The notes below the pieces were generated by a model. The model saw only the letters and a list, made by a program, of their open reading frames with translations, made no database searches and was not told where the DNA came from. DNA of 17,242 bases from CAVPLM01 sp964497095 (GTDB lineage: Bacteria > Actinomycetota > Thermoleophilia > RBG-16-64-13). The position numbers were made by a program, and so were the translations under genes. Below are positions 1-7,401 of the stretch, piece after piece. Position 1 is the first letter of the stretch. The number at the start of each line of letters is the position of its first letter. The DNA lies in assembly GCA_964497095.1 (NCBI GenBank), contig CAZCCL010000055.1:1-17242 (forward strand), read 5' to 3'.

Positions 1-152
1 GCGAACCTGCCGTGTTCGTTCTCGACCGTATGTCCGGCGTTGTTGCCGCCCTGATAGCGGACCACGAAGTCAGCCTGTTCGCACAGAAGGTCGGTGACCT
101 TCCCCTTGCCCTCATCGCCCCACTGAGCACCCACTACCACGAGAACCGGCAC
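1..152 (-). CDS. purA: Adenylosuccinate synthetase, N-terminal fragment
   Basis: PurA couples GTP hydrolysis to condensation of IMP with aspartate, the first committed step of AMP synthesis, in the cytoplasm. Only about the first 50 codons are present; the gene runs off the left edge. The visible N-terminus carries the family signature VVVGAQWGDEGKGK, the GTP-binding loop that includes the catalytic Asp and the conserved GDEGKGK, followed by YQGGNNAGHTV, the IMP-binding segment with the catalytic His. The start is GTG at 152-150, preceded by a strong GGGGAGG Shine-Dalgarno 4 nt upstream. An ATG further upstream is out of frame. The gene is separated from the upstream oxidoreductase by about 430 nt and probably has its own promoter near 298-303. 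Identity is secure; only the length is unknown. Confidence 0.95.
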   Translation of the reverse strand, partial: MPVLVVVGAQWGDEGKGKVTDLLCEQADFVVRYQGGNNAGHTVENEHGRF

Positions 153-297
153 GATGCCTCCCCGATCGATACTGACATCCGGTGCGCCCCCGGATAGGGT
201 CGCAACGCAGCAGCCTTGCGCCCGCCCCGCTGCACGCGCCGACCCCCGAGGCCCGGCGCTCAGCCATGGGGCACCGGCCCGGCCTTCGCGCAAGGAC

Positions 298-307
298 AGT
301 TTACACT
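298..307 (-). promoter_or_regulatory. Candidate purA promoter (-10 element)
   Basis: On the minus strand this reads AGTGTAAACT, with TAAACT (298-303) as a possible -10 hexamer, about 145 nt upstream of the purA GTG. An almost identical block, AGTGTATACT, lies upstream of rpsF at 7475-7484, which supports a shared promoter element. No convincing TTGACA-like -35 box is visible 17 nt upstream, so this is a pattern-based guess. Confidence 0.35.
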
Positions 308-404
308 AGGGTCACCGGTGCACCGGGGGAGCCGCGGGGCGTCGCCGCCACGGATCGGCGGGTCGGTGACCTGCCGCAACCAGCGCGCCAAGATCTCAGC
401 GGGC

Positions 405-619
405 GTCGGTGACCGGCTGTGCGCCCACTACGGCCCGCGCGCCTACTACTGCCCGAGCGACCCTACGGCCCAGGCGTCGGCGACCGGCCGAGCGAAGACG
501 ACCGGCCGCGCGCCCACTACGGCCCGAGTGTCGGCGACCGGCCGCGCACCCACTGGGGCCCCAGCGTCAGTGACCGGCCCGGCGTCAGCGAACGGCCCCG
601 GCCACCACAGCCCGAGCGG
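405..619. repeat. Degenerate 18-bp tandem repeat between purA and the FAD oxidoreductase
   Basis: The block GTCGGCGACCGGCC or close variants recurs at 405, 476, 530, 566 and 584. The intervals are 71, 54, 36 and 18, which are multiples of 18 apart from one single-base slip. Intervening units such as GCCCACTACGGCCCG also fit the 18-bp register. Because 18 is divisible by three, every frame reads as imperfect hexapeptides (for example VGDRPS, EDDRPR, VSDRPG on the + strand). It begins just beyond the stop of the minus-strand oxidoreductase; the last units overlap its final codons. The whole 153-584 gap otherwise holds only the putative purA promoter. No gene is called: the plus ORFs have no ribosome binding site or recognisable domain. 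Confidence 0.7.
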
Positions 620-2006
620 CCACCAGTCCCGAGGCAGAGGCTTGGACCAAGCCACGGGTGACCCCGGCCCCATCACCGACGGCATAAAGACCCGAGACCG
701 GCGTCTTCAGATCGGGACTCAGCGCCAAACGGGAGGAGTAGAACTTGACCTCGGCCCCGTAGAGGAGCGTATCTCGACCCCCTACGCCGGGAAGGAGCGC
801 ATCCAGAGCGTCCAGCATGTCCACCAGGTCGCGAAGATGGCGATAGGGCAGGGCGAAGCTGAGATCACCCGGGGTGGCGGCGCGCAGCGTCGGTTCCACC
901 ACGCTGCGCGCCAATCTCTCCGGAGTGGTCCGATGCCCGGCCCGCAGATCGCCCAGGCGCTGTACCAAAATGTCCTTGCCCAGCATGTTCGCGAGCCGGG
1001 CGATGGACTTGCCGTATTCGATGGGTTCCTTGAAAGGCTCGGTGAAGCGGGTGGAAACGAGCAGAGCGAAGTTGGTGTTCGCGGTCTTGTGCTCGGCATT
1101 GGCATAGCTGTGCCCGTTGACGGTCACGGCGTCGCCCCAACTCTCGGTGCAGACCACGCCGTGCGGGTTCATGCAGAACGTCCGCACCTGGTCCTCGAAA
1201 TGGTGGGAGGTGTATATGAGTTTGGGCTCGTATAGCTCGTCGGTGATCACGTCGGTCACCACCGCCGGCACTTCCACCCGCACCCCGATGTCGACCGCGT
1301 TGTTCACCAGGGGGATCCTCAGGCGCCCTGCCTCCTCGGTGAGCCAAGCGGACCCCTCCCGCCCCGGCGCCAGTATCACCACCGGGCTCTTGTAGGTCTT
1401 CCCGGAAGCTGTGACCACGCCGATGACCTGGCCGCTCGCGGTCTTCGCATCCGTACCTACATCCGTCAGAACCTCCGCCACCATAGTGTGGGTGGCGATG
1501 CGGACCTTGTCTTCGAGTTCCGCCCTCATCGCGGTCAAGACTTCAGCCGCCCGCTCGGTCCCCAGGTGGCGCACGGGCGAGCGAACCAGACGGAGACCCT
1601 GGCGTGCTGCCAGGTCGGCCCATTGATCAAGCTTCTCCGGGTCATCGCCGTATAGCCTGTCCGGCGCCCCGAACCGCCGGTACACCCGATCGACATCGGC
1701 GATGAGCCCAGACAAGGCGGCGGGGTCCACATATTCGCCCAACCAACCACCCACTTCCGAGCCCAGGGTGAGCTTGCCGTCGGAAAAGGCCCCCGCCCCT
1801 CCCCAGCCCGTGGTGATGTCGCAGATGGGGCAATGGGCACATGAGCCCGTCGCCCGCGCCGGGCAGCGACGCTCGGAGAGGTCGGCACCCTTCTCGAGAA
1901 GGAGGACTCGAAGCTCAGGATGGCGCGCAAGCTCGAGAGCGGCAAAGATGCCGGCCGGACCCCCGCCCACGATGATCACGTCGTACTGATCGTCCCCTCG
2001 AGCCAT
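585..2006 (-). CDS. COG2509-type NAD(P)/FAD-dependent oxidoreductase
   Basis: A 473-residue flavoprotein of the COG2509 'uncharacterized FAD-dependent dehydrogenase' group. It opens with a Rossmann dinucleotide-binding strand YDVIIVGGGPAG (Gly at 14-16 and 19). A cysteine cluster (Cys48, 56, 59, 62) comes next, then GWGGAGAFSDGKL, a hallmark of this family. The C-terminus closes the FAD site with GLYAVGDGAG and LVQASASGLVAA. No membrane segment or signal peptide is seen, so it should be cytoplasmic; the natural substrate is not known. The ATG at 2006 is chosen because AGGAG lies 7 nt upstream; an in-frame TTG two codons earlier fits worse. It follows dnaB by 78 nt on the same strand and may be read through from it. 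The stop is TGA. The family call is firm, the reaction is open. Confidence 0.85.
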   Translation of the reverse strand: MARGDDQYDVIIVGGGPAGIFAALELARHPELRVLLLEKGADLSERRCPARATGSCAHCPICDITTGWGGAGAFSDGKLTLGSEVGGWLGEYVDPAALSGLIADVDRVYRRFGAPDRLYGDDPEKLDQWADLAARQGLRLVRSPVRHLGTERAAEVLTAMRAELEDKVRIATHTMVAEVLTDVGTDAKTASGQVIGVVTASGKTYKSPVVILAPGREGSAWLTEEAGRLRIPLVNNAVDIGVRVEVPAVVTDVITDELYEPKLIYTSHHFEDQVRTFCMNPHGVVCTESWGDAVTVNGHSYANAEHKTANTNFALLVSTRFTEPFKEPIEYGKSIARLANMLGKDILVQRLGDLRAGHRTTPERLARSVVEPTLRAATPGDLSFALPYRHLRDLVDMLDALDALLPGVGGRDTLLYGAEVKFYSSRLALSPDLKTPVSGLYAVGDGAGVTRGLVQASASGLVAARAVVAGAVR

Positions 2007-2033
2007 CAGCAATCTCCTACCACCCCGGCGCGA

Positions 2034-2050
2034 TCGGCGAGCACCGCCGA
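2034..2050. other. Small hairpin between dnaB and the oxidoreductase
   Basis: A perfect 6-bp inverted repeat, TCGGCG / CGCCGA with a 5-nt loop, lies in the 78-nt spacer. No T-run follows on the minus strand, so it is a poor intrinsic terminator; mRNA processing or attenuation is possible but unproven. Confidence 0.3.
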
Positions 2051-2084
2051 TACCCGCCGGCTGCGACGTCCCGCCAGCGCCCTT

Positions 2085-4748
2085 CTAGGGCGTCAGGCGC
2101 TTGTCCGCCAGATCGGCGAACCGGGTGTAGTTCTGGATGAAGACCATCTTGCACTCGCCGATGGGACCGTTGCGCTGCTTCCCGACGATGATCTCGGCCG
2201 TGCCCTTGTCCGGACTGTCGCGGTTGTAGACCTCGTCGCGATAGATGAACAGCACCACATCCGCATCTTGCTCGATGGCCCCGGAATTATGGCTGACCAG
2301 GCCGTCGGCCAGCCAACAGGCAGGCCCAGGAACGGTCAGATCGAACACCTCTTCCTCTCCGGCCGGAAATACCTCGACCACTTTGTCCCAGAAGAGGTCG
2401 CTGGTGGCCTGAAGCCGGAGTGTCTCGTCGTCCAAAAGATCCGCATAGTGCAGCGCGACAGTCCGCGAGGGTGCGAAGCGGAAGTGCGCGGAGCCCCCGT
2501 AGGACGTCCCTCGCATCTTCGCCATCGCCCGCTGCGATACTCCTCTCCCAGTCATGGTCTCCTTCACATGCAAGAACACTTCCCCGGGAAGAGTGTCGAC
2601 GTTCGTGTTCGCGGGTGTTCCTTCGAGCGCCAACCGTAGCCGTTCGGCACCAACGGCTCGTGGGCCGAATCCGCCCACCTTGTCCAAGAAGACAACGAGG
2701 GAATCCTTACCAGAGACATTGACCATGAACCAAGGACGCGACCCATCCTGCCTCACACGCTTTATCCGGCCTACAATGCCGATCCTAAGCAATAGCGCAG
2801 CCACGTCTTCCGCAAGACCGCGACTGGCTGTGGAGAAATGCACCCCGGCGCTGCCGCGTGAACCGTCCGGACGCGGCGTTATCGTTCCGTCGGTGGCCCA
2901 GAGATGACGCAGTAGAACGGCGACCCCACGGTCATTCAGTGTGAAGGCCACCTCCGGTATGCGCTTTGCAGACGAGCGTTGACCGAAGATCCCCAGCTCC
3001 CGCAGCCAGTGATTGATCCCCATCGGGCGCCATCGGTGCCCGTTGCCGGATAGCAGGAGCTGGTACCAGTTGCCCGGCCCCCGATACCATCTCACGCTCG
3101 CTCCGAATTCGTCCTCGGCGACCTGGGCCACCAGTTCCCCGTTCTTAACAGAGCCGGTCGTGTAACACAGGGGTTGACCGGAAAGATAGCTGCCATCGCC
3201 GATCAAGTGTCCTAGAAGAGCGACCTGCCCGTCAGGCCAATTTTGTGTCCGTGCCGGTTCAGGCAGCCGGCGACACAGAGCGACCCTATCCCCGGGAGCC
3301 AGTCGCTCCATGGTCACCCAGCCGTCAGCACCCAGCACTCTGTGCTGTCCCGTCGCCCGAAGCCGACGGCCGCTGGCCGTGTGAAGCTCGTAAACTGTTC
3401 TGCTTCCCACCGACCACACGCGGTCGCTCCTGGCCTCGGTGAGCCTACCATCTGCCCCCACCGCGATCACGTCCGGCTGCCGGCCGACAAGATCCCGCAC
3501 AGGAACCCGGCGTCCGTCGGCCAGACAAACCAGGGTGCCGCCCGTGACACACTCCCTCAAGTCCGACAGCACAGGCTTGTTGCCGGCCCGCTGCTCCACC
3601 TGCCTCGACAGCTGCGACAGCGCCAACACCGGCACCTCCAGCTCGCGGGCCAGTATCTTGAGGCCCCGCGAGATACGGGAGATCTCCTGTTGCCGGCTTT
3701 CGACGCTGATGTCGCCCATCATGAGCTGCAGGTAGTCGACGATGACGAGGCNNNNNNNNNNGAGGCCTAGGTTCTTCTCCCTGGCTTTGAGGCGACGGGC
3801 CTTTGCCCGTATCTCCATCAGGTTCAGCGAAGCACTGTCGTCGACGAAGATGGGGGCGGTGTGCAGAGGAGTGCACGCCGCTGCCAGCTTGCTCCACTCC
3901 TGAGGCTGTAGGATCCCGCGCCGCACCCGCCAGCTGTCCACCCGGGCTTCCGAGCACATCATCCGGTTGACCACTTCCATCTTGGACATCTCCAAGCTGA
4001 AGACGGCCACCCCTTTGCCTTGGTCCACGGCCACGTTGCGGGCGATGTTAAGGGCGAAAGCAGTCTTACCCATCGAGGGACGAGCAGCCAGGATCACCAG
4101 ATTGGAAGGCTGGAACCCGCTGATGATGGTGTCCAAGTCGCGAAAGCCGGTCTGACAACCCACGGTGTGGTGCCCCTCGGACATGGTCCGCTCCAGCTCG
4201 GCGAAGCTCTCGCTGATCAGCTCCCCGATGGGCTCGAACTCCCCGGTCACGCGGGTCTGCGAGATCTCGAAGACCATCTGCTCGGCCCTGTCGATGAGAT
4301 CCATGGGCGGCTGCTCCCGCCGGTACCCCATCTCGGTGATCTCGCCACCCACCTTGATGAGCGAGCGCAGGTAGTAGTTCTCCCGGACGATCTCGGCGTA
4401 ATGCCGGGCGTTCGTGGCCGCGGGGACGGCAGTGACCAGACTGTGGATGAAGGCCCGCCCCCCTACCGAATCAAGGCCGGCCCGATTGGCCAACTCCTCG
4501 CTTACGGTGATTGGGTCCACCGGCTCGCCCCGAGAGAAAAGCTCTTCGATTACCTCGAAGATGCGCTGGTGAGACTGCCGGTAGAAGTGGTGTGGACGGA
4601 CGATCTCGCTGACACCGGGGATGACGTTCGGCGTGAGCATGCTGGCGCCGAGCACCGATACCTCGGCGTCCATGTTCTGGGGGAGCACGTAGTCGCCCCC
4701 ATCCTGACCCTCGCTACCTCTGCTGCCTGCCATCAGCGCCACGCGCAC
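2085..4748 (-). CDS. dnaB: Replicative DNA helicase DnaB with in-frame intein
   Basis: DnaB is the hexameric ATP-dependent helicase at the replication fork. The reading frame is 887 codons: N-extein residues 1-399, intein 400-821, C-extein 822-887. The host part is about 460 residues after splicing, normal for the family. An N-terminal primase-binding domain precedes the RecA-like core with Walker A AARPSMGKTA (221-230) and Walker B region LVIVDYLQLM (334-343). The intein sits after LSDLRE, just before SGAIEQDADVV, a known DnaB insertion point. GTG at 4748 is taken as start because GGAG lies 8 nt upstream; the first ATG is five codons later. Residues 330-333 are unknown because of a 10-N gap. 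It lies 29 nt after rplI, in the ribosomal-protein cluster. Confidence 0.95.
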   Translation of the reverse strand: MRVALMAGSRGSEGQDGGDYVLPQNMDAEVSVLGASMLTPNVIPGVSEIVRPHHFYRQSHQRIFEVIEELFSRGEPVDPITVSEELANRAGLDSVGGRAFIHSLVTAVPAATNARHYAEIVRENYYLRSLIKVGGEITEMGYRREQPPMDLIDRAEQMVFEISQTRVTGEFEPIGELISESFAELERTMSEGHHTVGCQTGFRDLDTIISGFQPSNLVILAARPSMGKTAFALNIARNVAVDQGKGVAVFSLEMSKMEVVNRMMCSEARVDSWRVRRGILQPQEWSKLAAACTPLHTAPIFVDDSASLNLMEIRAKARRLKAREKNLGLXXXXLVIVDYLQLMMGDISVESRQQEISRISRGLKILARELEVPVLALSQLSRQVEQRAGNKPVLSDLRECVTGGTLVCLADGRRVPVRDLVGRQPDVIAVGADGRLTEARSDRVWSVGSRTVYELHTASGRRLRATGQHRVLGADGWVTMERLAPGDRVALCRRLPEPARTQNWPDGQVALLGHLIGDGSYLSGQPLCYTTGSVKNGELVAQVAEDEFGASVRWYRGPGNWYQLLLSGNGHRWRPMGINHWLRELGIFGQRSSAKRIPEVAFTLNDRGVAVLLRHLWATDGTITPRPDGSRGSAGVHFSTASRGLAEDVAALLLRIGIVGRIKRVRQDGSRPWFMVNVSGKDSLVVFLDKVGGFGPRAVGAERLRLALEGTPANTNVDTLPGEVFLHVKETMTGRGVSQRAMAKMRGTSYGGSAHFRFAPSRTVALHYADLLDDETLRLQATSDLFWDKVVEVFPAGEEEVFDLTVPGPACWLADGLVSHNSGAIEQDADVVLFIYRDEVYNRDSPDKGTAEIIVGKQRNGPIGECKMVFIQNYTRFADLADKRLTP
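2286..3551 (-). mobile_element. DnaB intein with LAGLIDADG homing endonuclease
   Basis: A 422-residue protein-splicing element. It begins with Cys1 (CVTGGTLVCLADG, block A), has the TxxH block B in RATGQHRVL (intein residues 66-73), and ends in a typical block F VFDLTVPG and block G LADGLVSHN, followed by Ser+1 of the C-extein. The C-terminal His-Asn and Ser nucleophile are all present, so it should splice. The centre carries two dodecapeptide endonuclease motifs, LLGHLIGDG (112-120) and LLRHLWATDG (213-222), each keeping its acidic residue, so it may still be an active homing enzyme. The C-terminal VFDLTVPGP resembles the Synechocystis DnaB intein at the same site. Codon phase is intact through both junctions. 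Presence in relatives cannot be judged from here. Confidence 0.93.
3752..3761. other. Assembly gap (10 N) inside dnaB
   Basis: Ten undetermined bases in the Walker B region of dnaB. On the minus strand the left flank ends GGCCTC and the right flank begins GCCTCGTC, so the two contig ends share GCCTC. Collapsing the overlap gives AAC CTA GGC CTC GTC ATC (N-L-G-L-V-I), exactly what DnaB normally has before VDYLQLM. The gap therefore probably represents an unmerged overlap, not missing sequence. Confidence 0.85.
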
Positions 4749-4777
4749 CCCTCTCTCTCCGGGGGACGAAGACCCGG

Positions 4778-5239
4778 CTAGGACTTGTGCTCCTCCGGTA
4801 CCACCATGACCTTGACCTCGGCCGGCTCCACGCTGCTGTGGACATCCACCTTCACCATGTACGTTCCCAGGGTCTTGATGGGCTCTTCCAGATCGACCTT
4901 GCGCTTGTCCACCCGTATCTTACGGGCGGCGTATATGGCATCGGCGACGTCCTGGTTGGTGATCGAGCCGAAAAGCCGTTCGCCGGATCCCACCGGAGCC
5001 GGGATGGTGAGGACGGTCTTGGAAAGGAGGTCTCTGGTCTCGTCCGCTCTCTCGGCTTCACGCCGGGCATGAGCGGCCTTCTCTTCCATGATCTGCCGTA
5101 CCACGGCTATGCGGGCCGGGGTCGCCATCTCCGCCAGCTTGCGAGGGAAGAGGTAATTGCGGGCGTAGCCGTCCGAGACGTACGCCACTTCTCCCTTCTT
5201 GCCTAGCTTCTCAACATCCTGCAAGAGGATTATCTCCAT
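4778..5239 (-). CDS. rplI: 50S ribosomal protein L9
   Basis: L9 binds 23S rRNA near the L1 stalk and helps keep the reading frame. The 153-residue product is of usual length. The N-terminal globular domain opens MEIILLQDVEKLGKKGEVA with the conserved GYARNYLFPRKLA rRNA-binding segment (residues 24-36). The long connecting helix (about 40-75) and the C-terminal domain follow. The ATG at 5239 has AAGGAG 6 nt upstream. It sits between the DUF2232 gene and dnaB, the common order for this cluster, and is presumably co-transcribed from rpsF. Confidence 0.97.
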   Translation of the reverse strand: MEIILLQDVEKLGKKGEVAYVSDGYARNYLFPRKLAEMATPARIAVVRQIMEEKAAHARREAERADETRDLLSKTVLTIPAPVGSGERLFGSITNQDVADAIYAARKIRVDKRKVDLEEPIKTLGTYMVKVDVHSSVEPAEVKVMVVPEEHKS

Positions 5240-5262
5240 ATCTCACTCCTTGTCGATCTCAT

Positions 5263-6240
5263 CTAAAGTGAACCCGCTCCGGGGCTCTTGAGGGCAAAGC
5301 GCTTTCGATAGTCCAACCAGGTATCGAACAATCCTGCCAACGCCGTCAGATGGACGAGCACCTGCCCGACCACCGCCGCCGCGAACAGGGCCACCCCGGA
5401 ACCCGGGCGTAATCTACGGGTGACGACGAACCACCTTACGACGGCCAGGCCCTGCACGAAGAACAGCGTCTGCGACACCAGCAGGATGTTGATACCAACA
5501 TACAGCACCACCGTATGCCAGTCGCCGTCGCCTCGCGCGAACACCACCATGGCCAGTCCGGCGATCGAGGCGTAGGCCACCGCCCAGTGCATCCGGAATC
5601 TGGACAAGCAAAGATCGACCGCCACTTTGTCCTTCAGTCGCGGGAACAGCAGGTACGCCAGACCCAGCGAACAGCCGGCAAGGAGGATCACTGCCATGCC
5701 CAGGATCCCGGGAGCCAGGTAGGGAAGGATATCCACGAACCTTCTGAGCAGGGCCGAGACCGAATCGGTGGTGGCCGTTCCCACGCCCATCTGGGCATAA
5801 AACGCGGCCGTGTCCTCGATCGAGGCGTACGCGCTTTCCCGCAGGCGAGCCAGGCTGAGGTCCAGAACCAACCACGTGGCCGTTCCCCACAGCACGAAGG
5901 CCACGAGGGCGGCGCCCGCTGTAGTCGCCAGGCTCGTCCCAAAGCTCCAGCCTCGGCGCAAAGCTTGGCCCATGCTCATCCCCACGCACAAGATGAGGAG
6001 GAAGACCATCAACGCCGAACTCGTGCCTCCGACCAGATAGACCAGGCCTCCAGTGATCACCGCGACGACGATGCCGCTCGTCACCCCACGGCCGGCCACC
6101 ACGTGAACGAGCGGCAGGACGAGGAAGGGGGTCAGGATCATCGGAGCGAACGGCAAGATCAGAAGGCACAGCCCTATGACGACGGTCGCAGCCGTCGCCT
6201 TGACAATGGGCGCGAACGCGAGTGAGGACGGCGCCTTCAC
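5263..6240 (-). CDS. DUF2232 (YybS-like) multi-pass membrane protein
   Basis: A 325-residue very hydrophobic protein with about eight predicted membrane segments, for example residues 15-50, 55-90, 105-125, 170-200, 215-235, 240-265 and 280-305. It has no catalytic motif I recognise. Position between rpsR and rplI and the membrane layout match DUF2232/YybS, a family found in this location in Firmicutes and some actinobacteria; its role is unknown, though its fold is sometimes compared with S components of ECF vitamin transporters. The start is GTG at 6240, the first start codon after rpsR; AGGGGG overlaps the rpsR stop and lies about 11 nt upstream, a somewhat long spacing. It is almost certainly translated from the rpsF operon mRNA. 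Confidence 0.75.
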   Translation of the reverse strand: MKAPSSLAFAPIVKATAATVVIGLCLLILPFAPMILTPFLVLPLVHVVAGRGVTSGIVVAVITGGLVYLVGGTSSALMVFLLILCVGMSMGQALRRGWSFGTSLATTAGAALVAFVLWGTATWLVLDLSLARLRESAYASIEDTAAFYAQMGVGTATTDSVSALLRRFVDILPYLAPGILGMAVILLAGCSLGLAYLLFPRLKDKVAVDLCLSRFRMHWAVAYASIAGLAMVVFARGDGDWHTVVLYVGINILLVSQTLFFVQGLAVVRWFVVTRRLRPGSGVALFAAAVVGQVLVHLTALAGLFDTWLDYRKRFALKSPGAGSL

Positions 6241-6255
6241 GGCCCAGATATCCCC

Positions 6256-6513
6256 CTACCGGCTGCTGTACGGAAGCAGTGCGACCTCCCGAGCCCGCTT
6301 GATCGCCACGGCGACCTGCCGCTGATGCCGCCGGCATGCGCCGGTGGTGCGACGGGAGCGGATCTTGCCCCGCTCCGACATGAAGCGGCGGAGCGTACCG
6401 TAGTCCTTGAAATCGACCTCGTCCACGCCTTCTTTGCAGAAGAAGCAGTACTTGCGCCGCCGTGAACCGGCCGCGGGCCGCGCGCGCCGTTGTTGCTTCT
6501 TGGGATTCGCCAC
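6256..6513 (-). CDS. rpsR: 30S ribosomal protein S18
   Basis: S18 pairs with S6 on the platform of the small subunit. The 85-residue product has the basic N-terminus, a YCFFCKEG motif (Cys23 and Cys26) and a later Cys in RTTGACRRHQR, making it the zinc-binding type of S18. The core GTLRRFMSERGKI and the C-terminal KRAREVALLPY are typical. The start is GTG at 6513, 8 nt after a near-perfect AAGGAGGT. It is placed after ssb (23-nt gap) in the standard rpsF-ssb-rpsR order. Confidence 0.97.
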   Translation of the reverse strand: MANPKKQQRRARPAAGSRRRKYCFFCKEGVDEVDFKDYGTLRRFMSERGKIRSRRTTGACRRHQRQVAVAIKRAREVALLPYSSR

Positions 6514-6536
6514 TTTGTCCTACCTCCTTGGGACGA

Positions 6537-6980
6537 CTAGAACGGGATGTCGTCGCCCCCGAAATCGATGTCACGAAAGTCGTCTTGCGCGGCCGCTTCG
6601 GAAGAGGGCTGAGCCCCACCTCGGTACGCCGGCTCGCGCGTCTCGTTCTGACCGCCGATGAACATGACCGTATCGGCGATGATCTCCACCTTGCTGCGCC
6701 TGGTGCCGTCTTGGCCTTCCCAGCTGCGCTGATCCAAGCGGCCGTCGACAGCCACCTGGCGGCCCTTACTGAGATAGCGGGCACAGTTCTCGCCCTGCGC
6801 CCCCCATACCACCACGTCGAAGAAGTTAGGCTTCTCGACCCACTGCCCGGACGAGTCTTTGTAAGAAGAGTTCACCGCGACGCCCAACTGGCACACCGAG
6901 GTGCCGCTCGGAGTCTGACGGAGCTCTGGGTCGCGGGTCAGGTTGCCCACCAGGGTCACGTGTGCGATACCGCGAGCCAT
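6537..6980 (-). CDS. ssb: Single-stranded DNA-binding protein
   Basis: SSB coats single-stranded DNA in replication and repair and recruits partners through its tail. The 147-residue product has an OB fold over about residues 5-108 (HVTLVGNLTRDPELR, FDVVVWGAQGENCARYL, EIIADTVMFIG), then a short Gly/Ala/Gln-rich linker, and ends in the acidic tip DFGGDDIPF, the docking site for RecO, PriA, exonuclease I and others. The ATG at 6980 has AAGGAG 6 nt upstream. The gene starts 15 nt after rpsF and shares its transcript. Confidence 0.97.
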   Translation of the reverse strand: MARGIAHVTLVGNLTRDPELRQTPSGTSVCQLGVAVNSSYKDSSGQWVEKPNFFDVVVWGAQGENCARYLSKGRQVAVDGRLDQRSWEGQDGTRRSKVEIIADTVMFIGGQNETREPAYRGGAQPSSEAAAQDDFRDIDFGGDDIPF

Positions 6981-6995
6981 CTTCTTCTCCTTCGG

Positions 6996-7340
6996 CTAGG
7001 CTTCTTCTGCAGCCGGTGCAGCAGCCGCGGCAGCGGGCTGCTGGAGGCTGAACGGCTTCTCGTGGCGGACCGGCATGAAGCGCAGTACGCTGTCGGTGAT
7101 GCCGAGCACCCGGGTCACCTCGTCCAGGGTCTTGGGCGCCGCCTCGAAGTACAGGATGTAGTAGACGCCGTCCAGGACGTCTTTGATCTCGTAAGCGAGG
7201 CGTCTCTTGCCCCACTCATCGACGTTCACGATGACGCCCTCGTCACCCGTGATGATCTCTTTGGTGCGATCGAGCACCGCGGTCCGTTCTTCATCCGTCA
7301 CGTCGGGGCGCAGGATGAGAACCAGCTCATAGCTGTTCAG
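6996..7340 (-). CDS. rpsF: 30S ribosomal protein S6, apparent CTG start
   Basis: S6 is the partner of S18 in the 30S platform. Conserved beta-strand 1 of S6, NSYELVLILRPDVTDEER, requires translation to begin upstream of the first canonical start (GTG at 7301), which would cut this strand away. In frame before it there is only CTG at 7340-7338, then Lys, Pro and a TGA stop at 7347-7349. A perfect AGGAGGT (7349-7355) lies 8 nt before the CTG, so CTG is the likely start, giving 114 residues. The rest is standard (GKRRLAYEI, YYILYFEA), with an Ala-rich, acidic C-terminal tail. It is the first gene of the rpsF-ssb-rpsR-DUF2232-rplI-dnaB operon. Confidence 0.93.
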   Translation of the reverse strand: MNSYELVLILRPDVTDEERTAVLDRTKEIITGDEGVIVNVDEWGKRRLAYEIKDVLDGVYYILYFEAAPKTLDEVTRVLGITDSVLRFMPVRHEKPFSLQQPAAAAAAPAAEEA

Positions 7341-7348
7341 TTTGGGTC

Positions 7349-7355
7349 ACCTCCT
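7349..7355 (-). promoter_or_regulatory. Shine-Dalgarno that fixes the rpsF CTG start
   Basis: AGGAGGT on the minus strand, 8 nt upstream of the CTG at 7340. A full-length complement to the 16S 3' end at ideal spacing is the main reason for choosing the unusual start codon. Confidence 0.85.
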
Positions 7356-7379
7356 ACGGTCTCAAGCGGCCCCGGCCTC

Positions 7380-7401
7380 ACTGCCGGAGCAGGGGTGCAG
7401 T
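7380..7401 (-). promoter_or_regulatory. Candidate S6:S18 autoregulatory hairpin in the rpsF leader
   Basis: In the presumed 5' leader a stem ACTGC / GCAGT encloses a 12-nt loop that contains CCG. The known S6:S18 leader motif of many bacteria is a hairpin with a conserved CCG in a bulge just upstream of rpsF, so position and content agree, but I cannot verify the full motif. A second stem, GGCGG / CCGCC, is formed further upstream in the leader. Confidence 0.3.

Noticed and set aside
405..619. CRISPR array
   Set aside because: The repeats are contiguous and degenerate with an 18-bp period; there are no unique spacers and no cas genes.
216..1235. Long plus-strand ORF (339 codons) across the purA-oxidoreductase gap
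   Set aside because: It is mostly antisense to the well-supported FAD oxidoreductase, has no ribosome site or known domain, and its N-terminal half is the 18-bp repeat.
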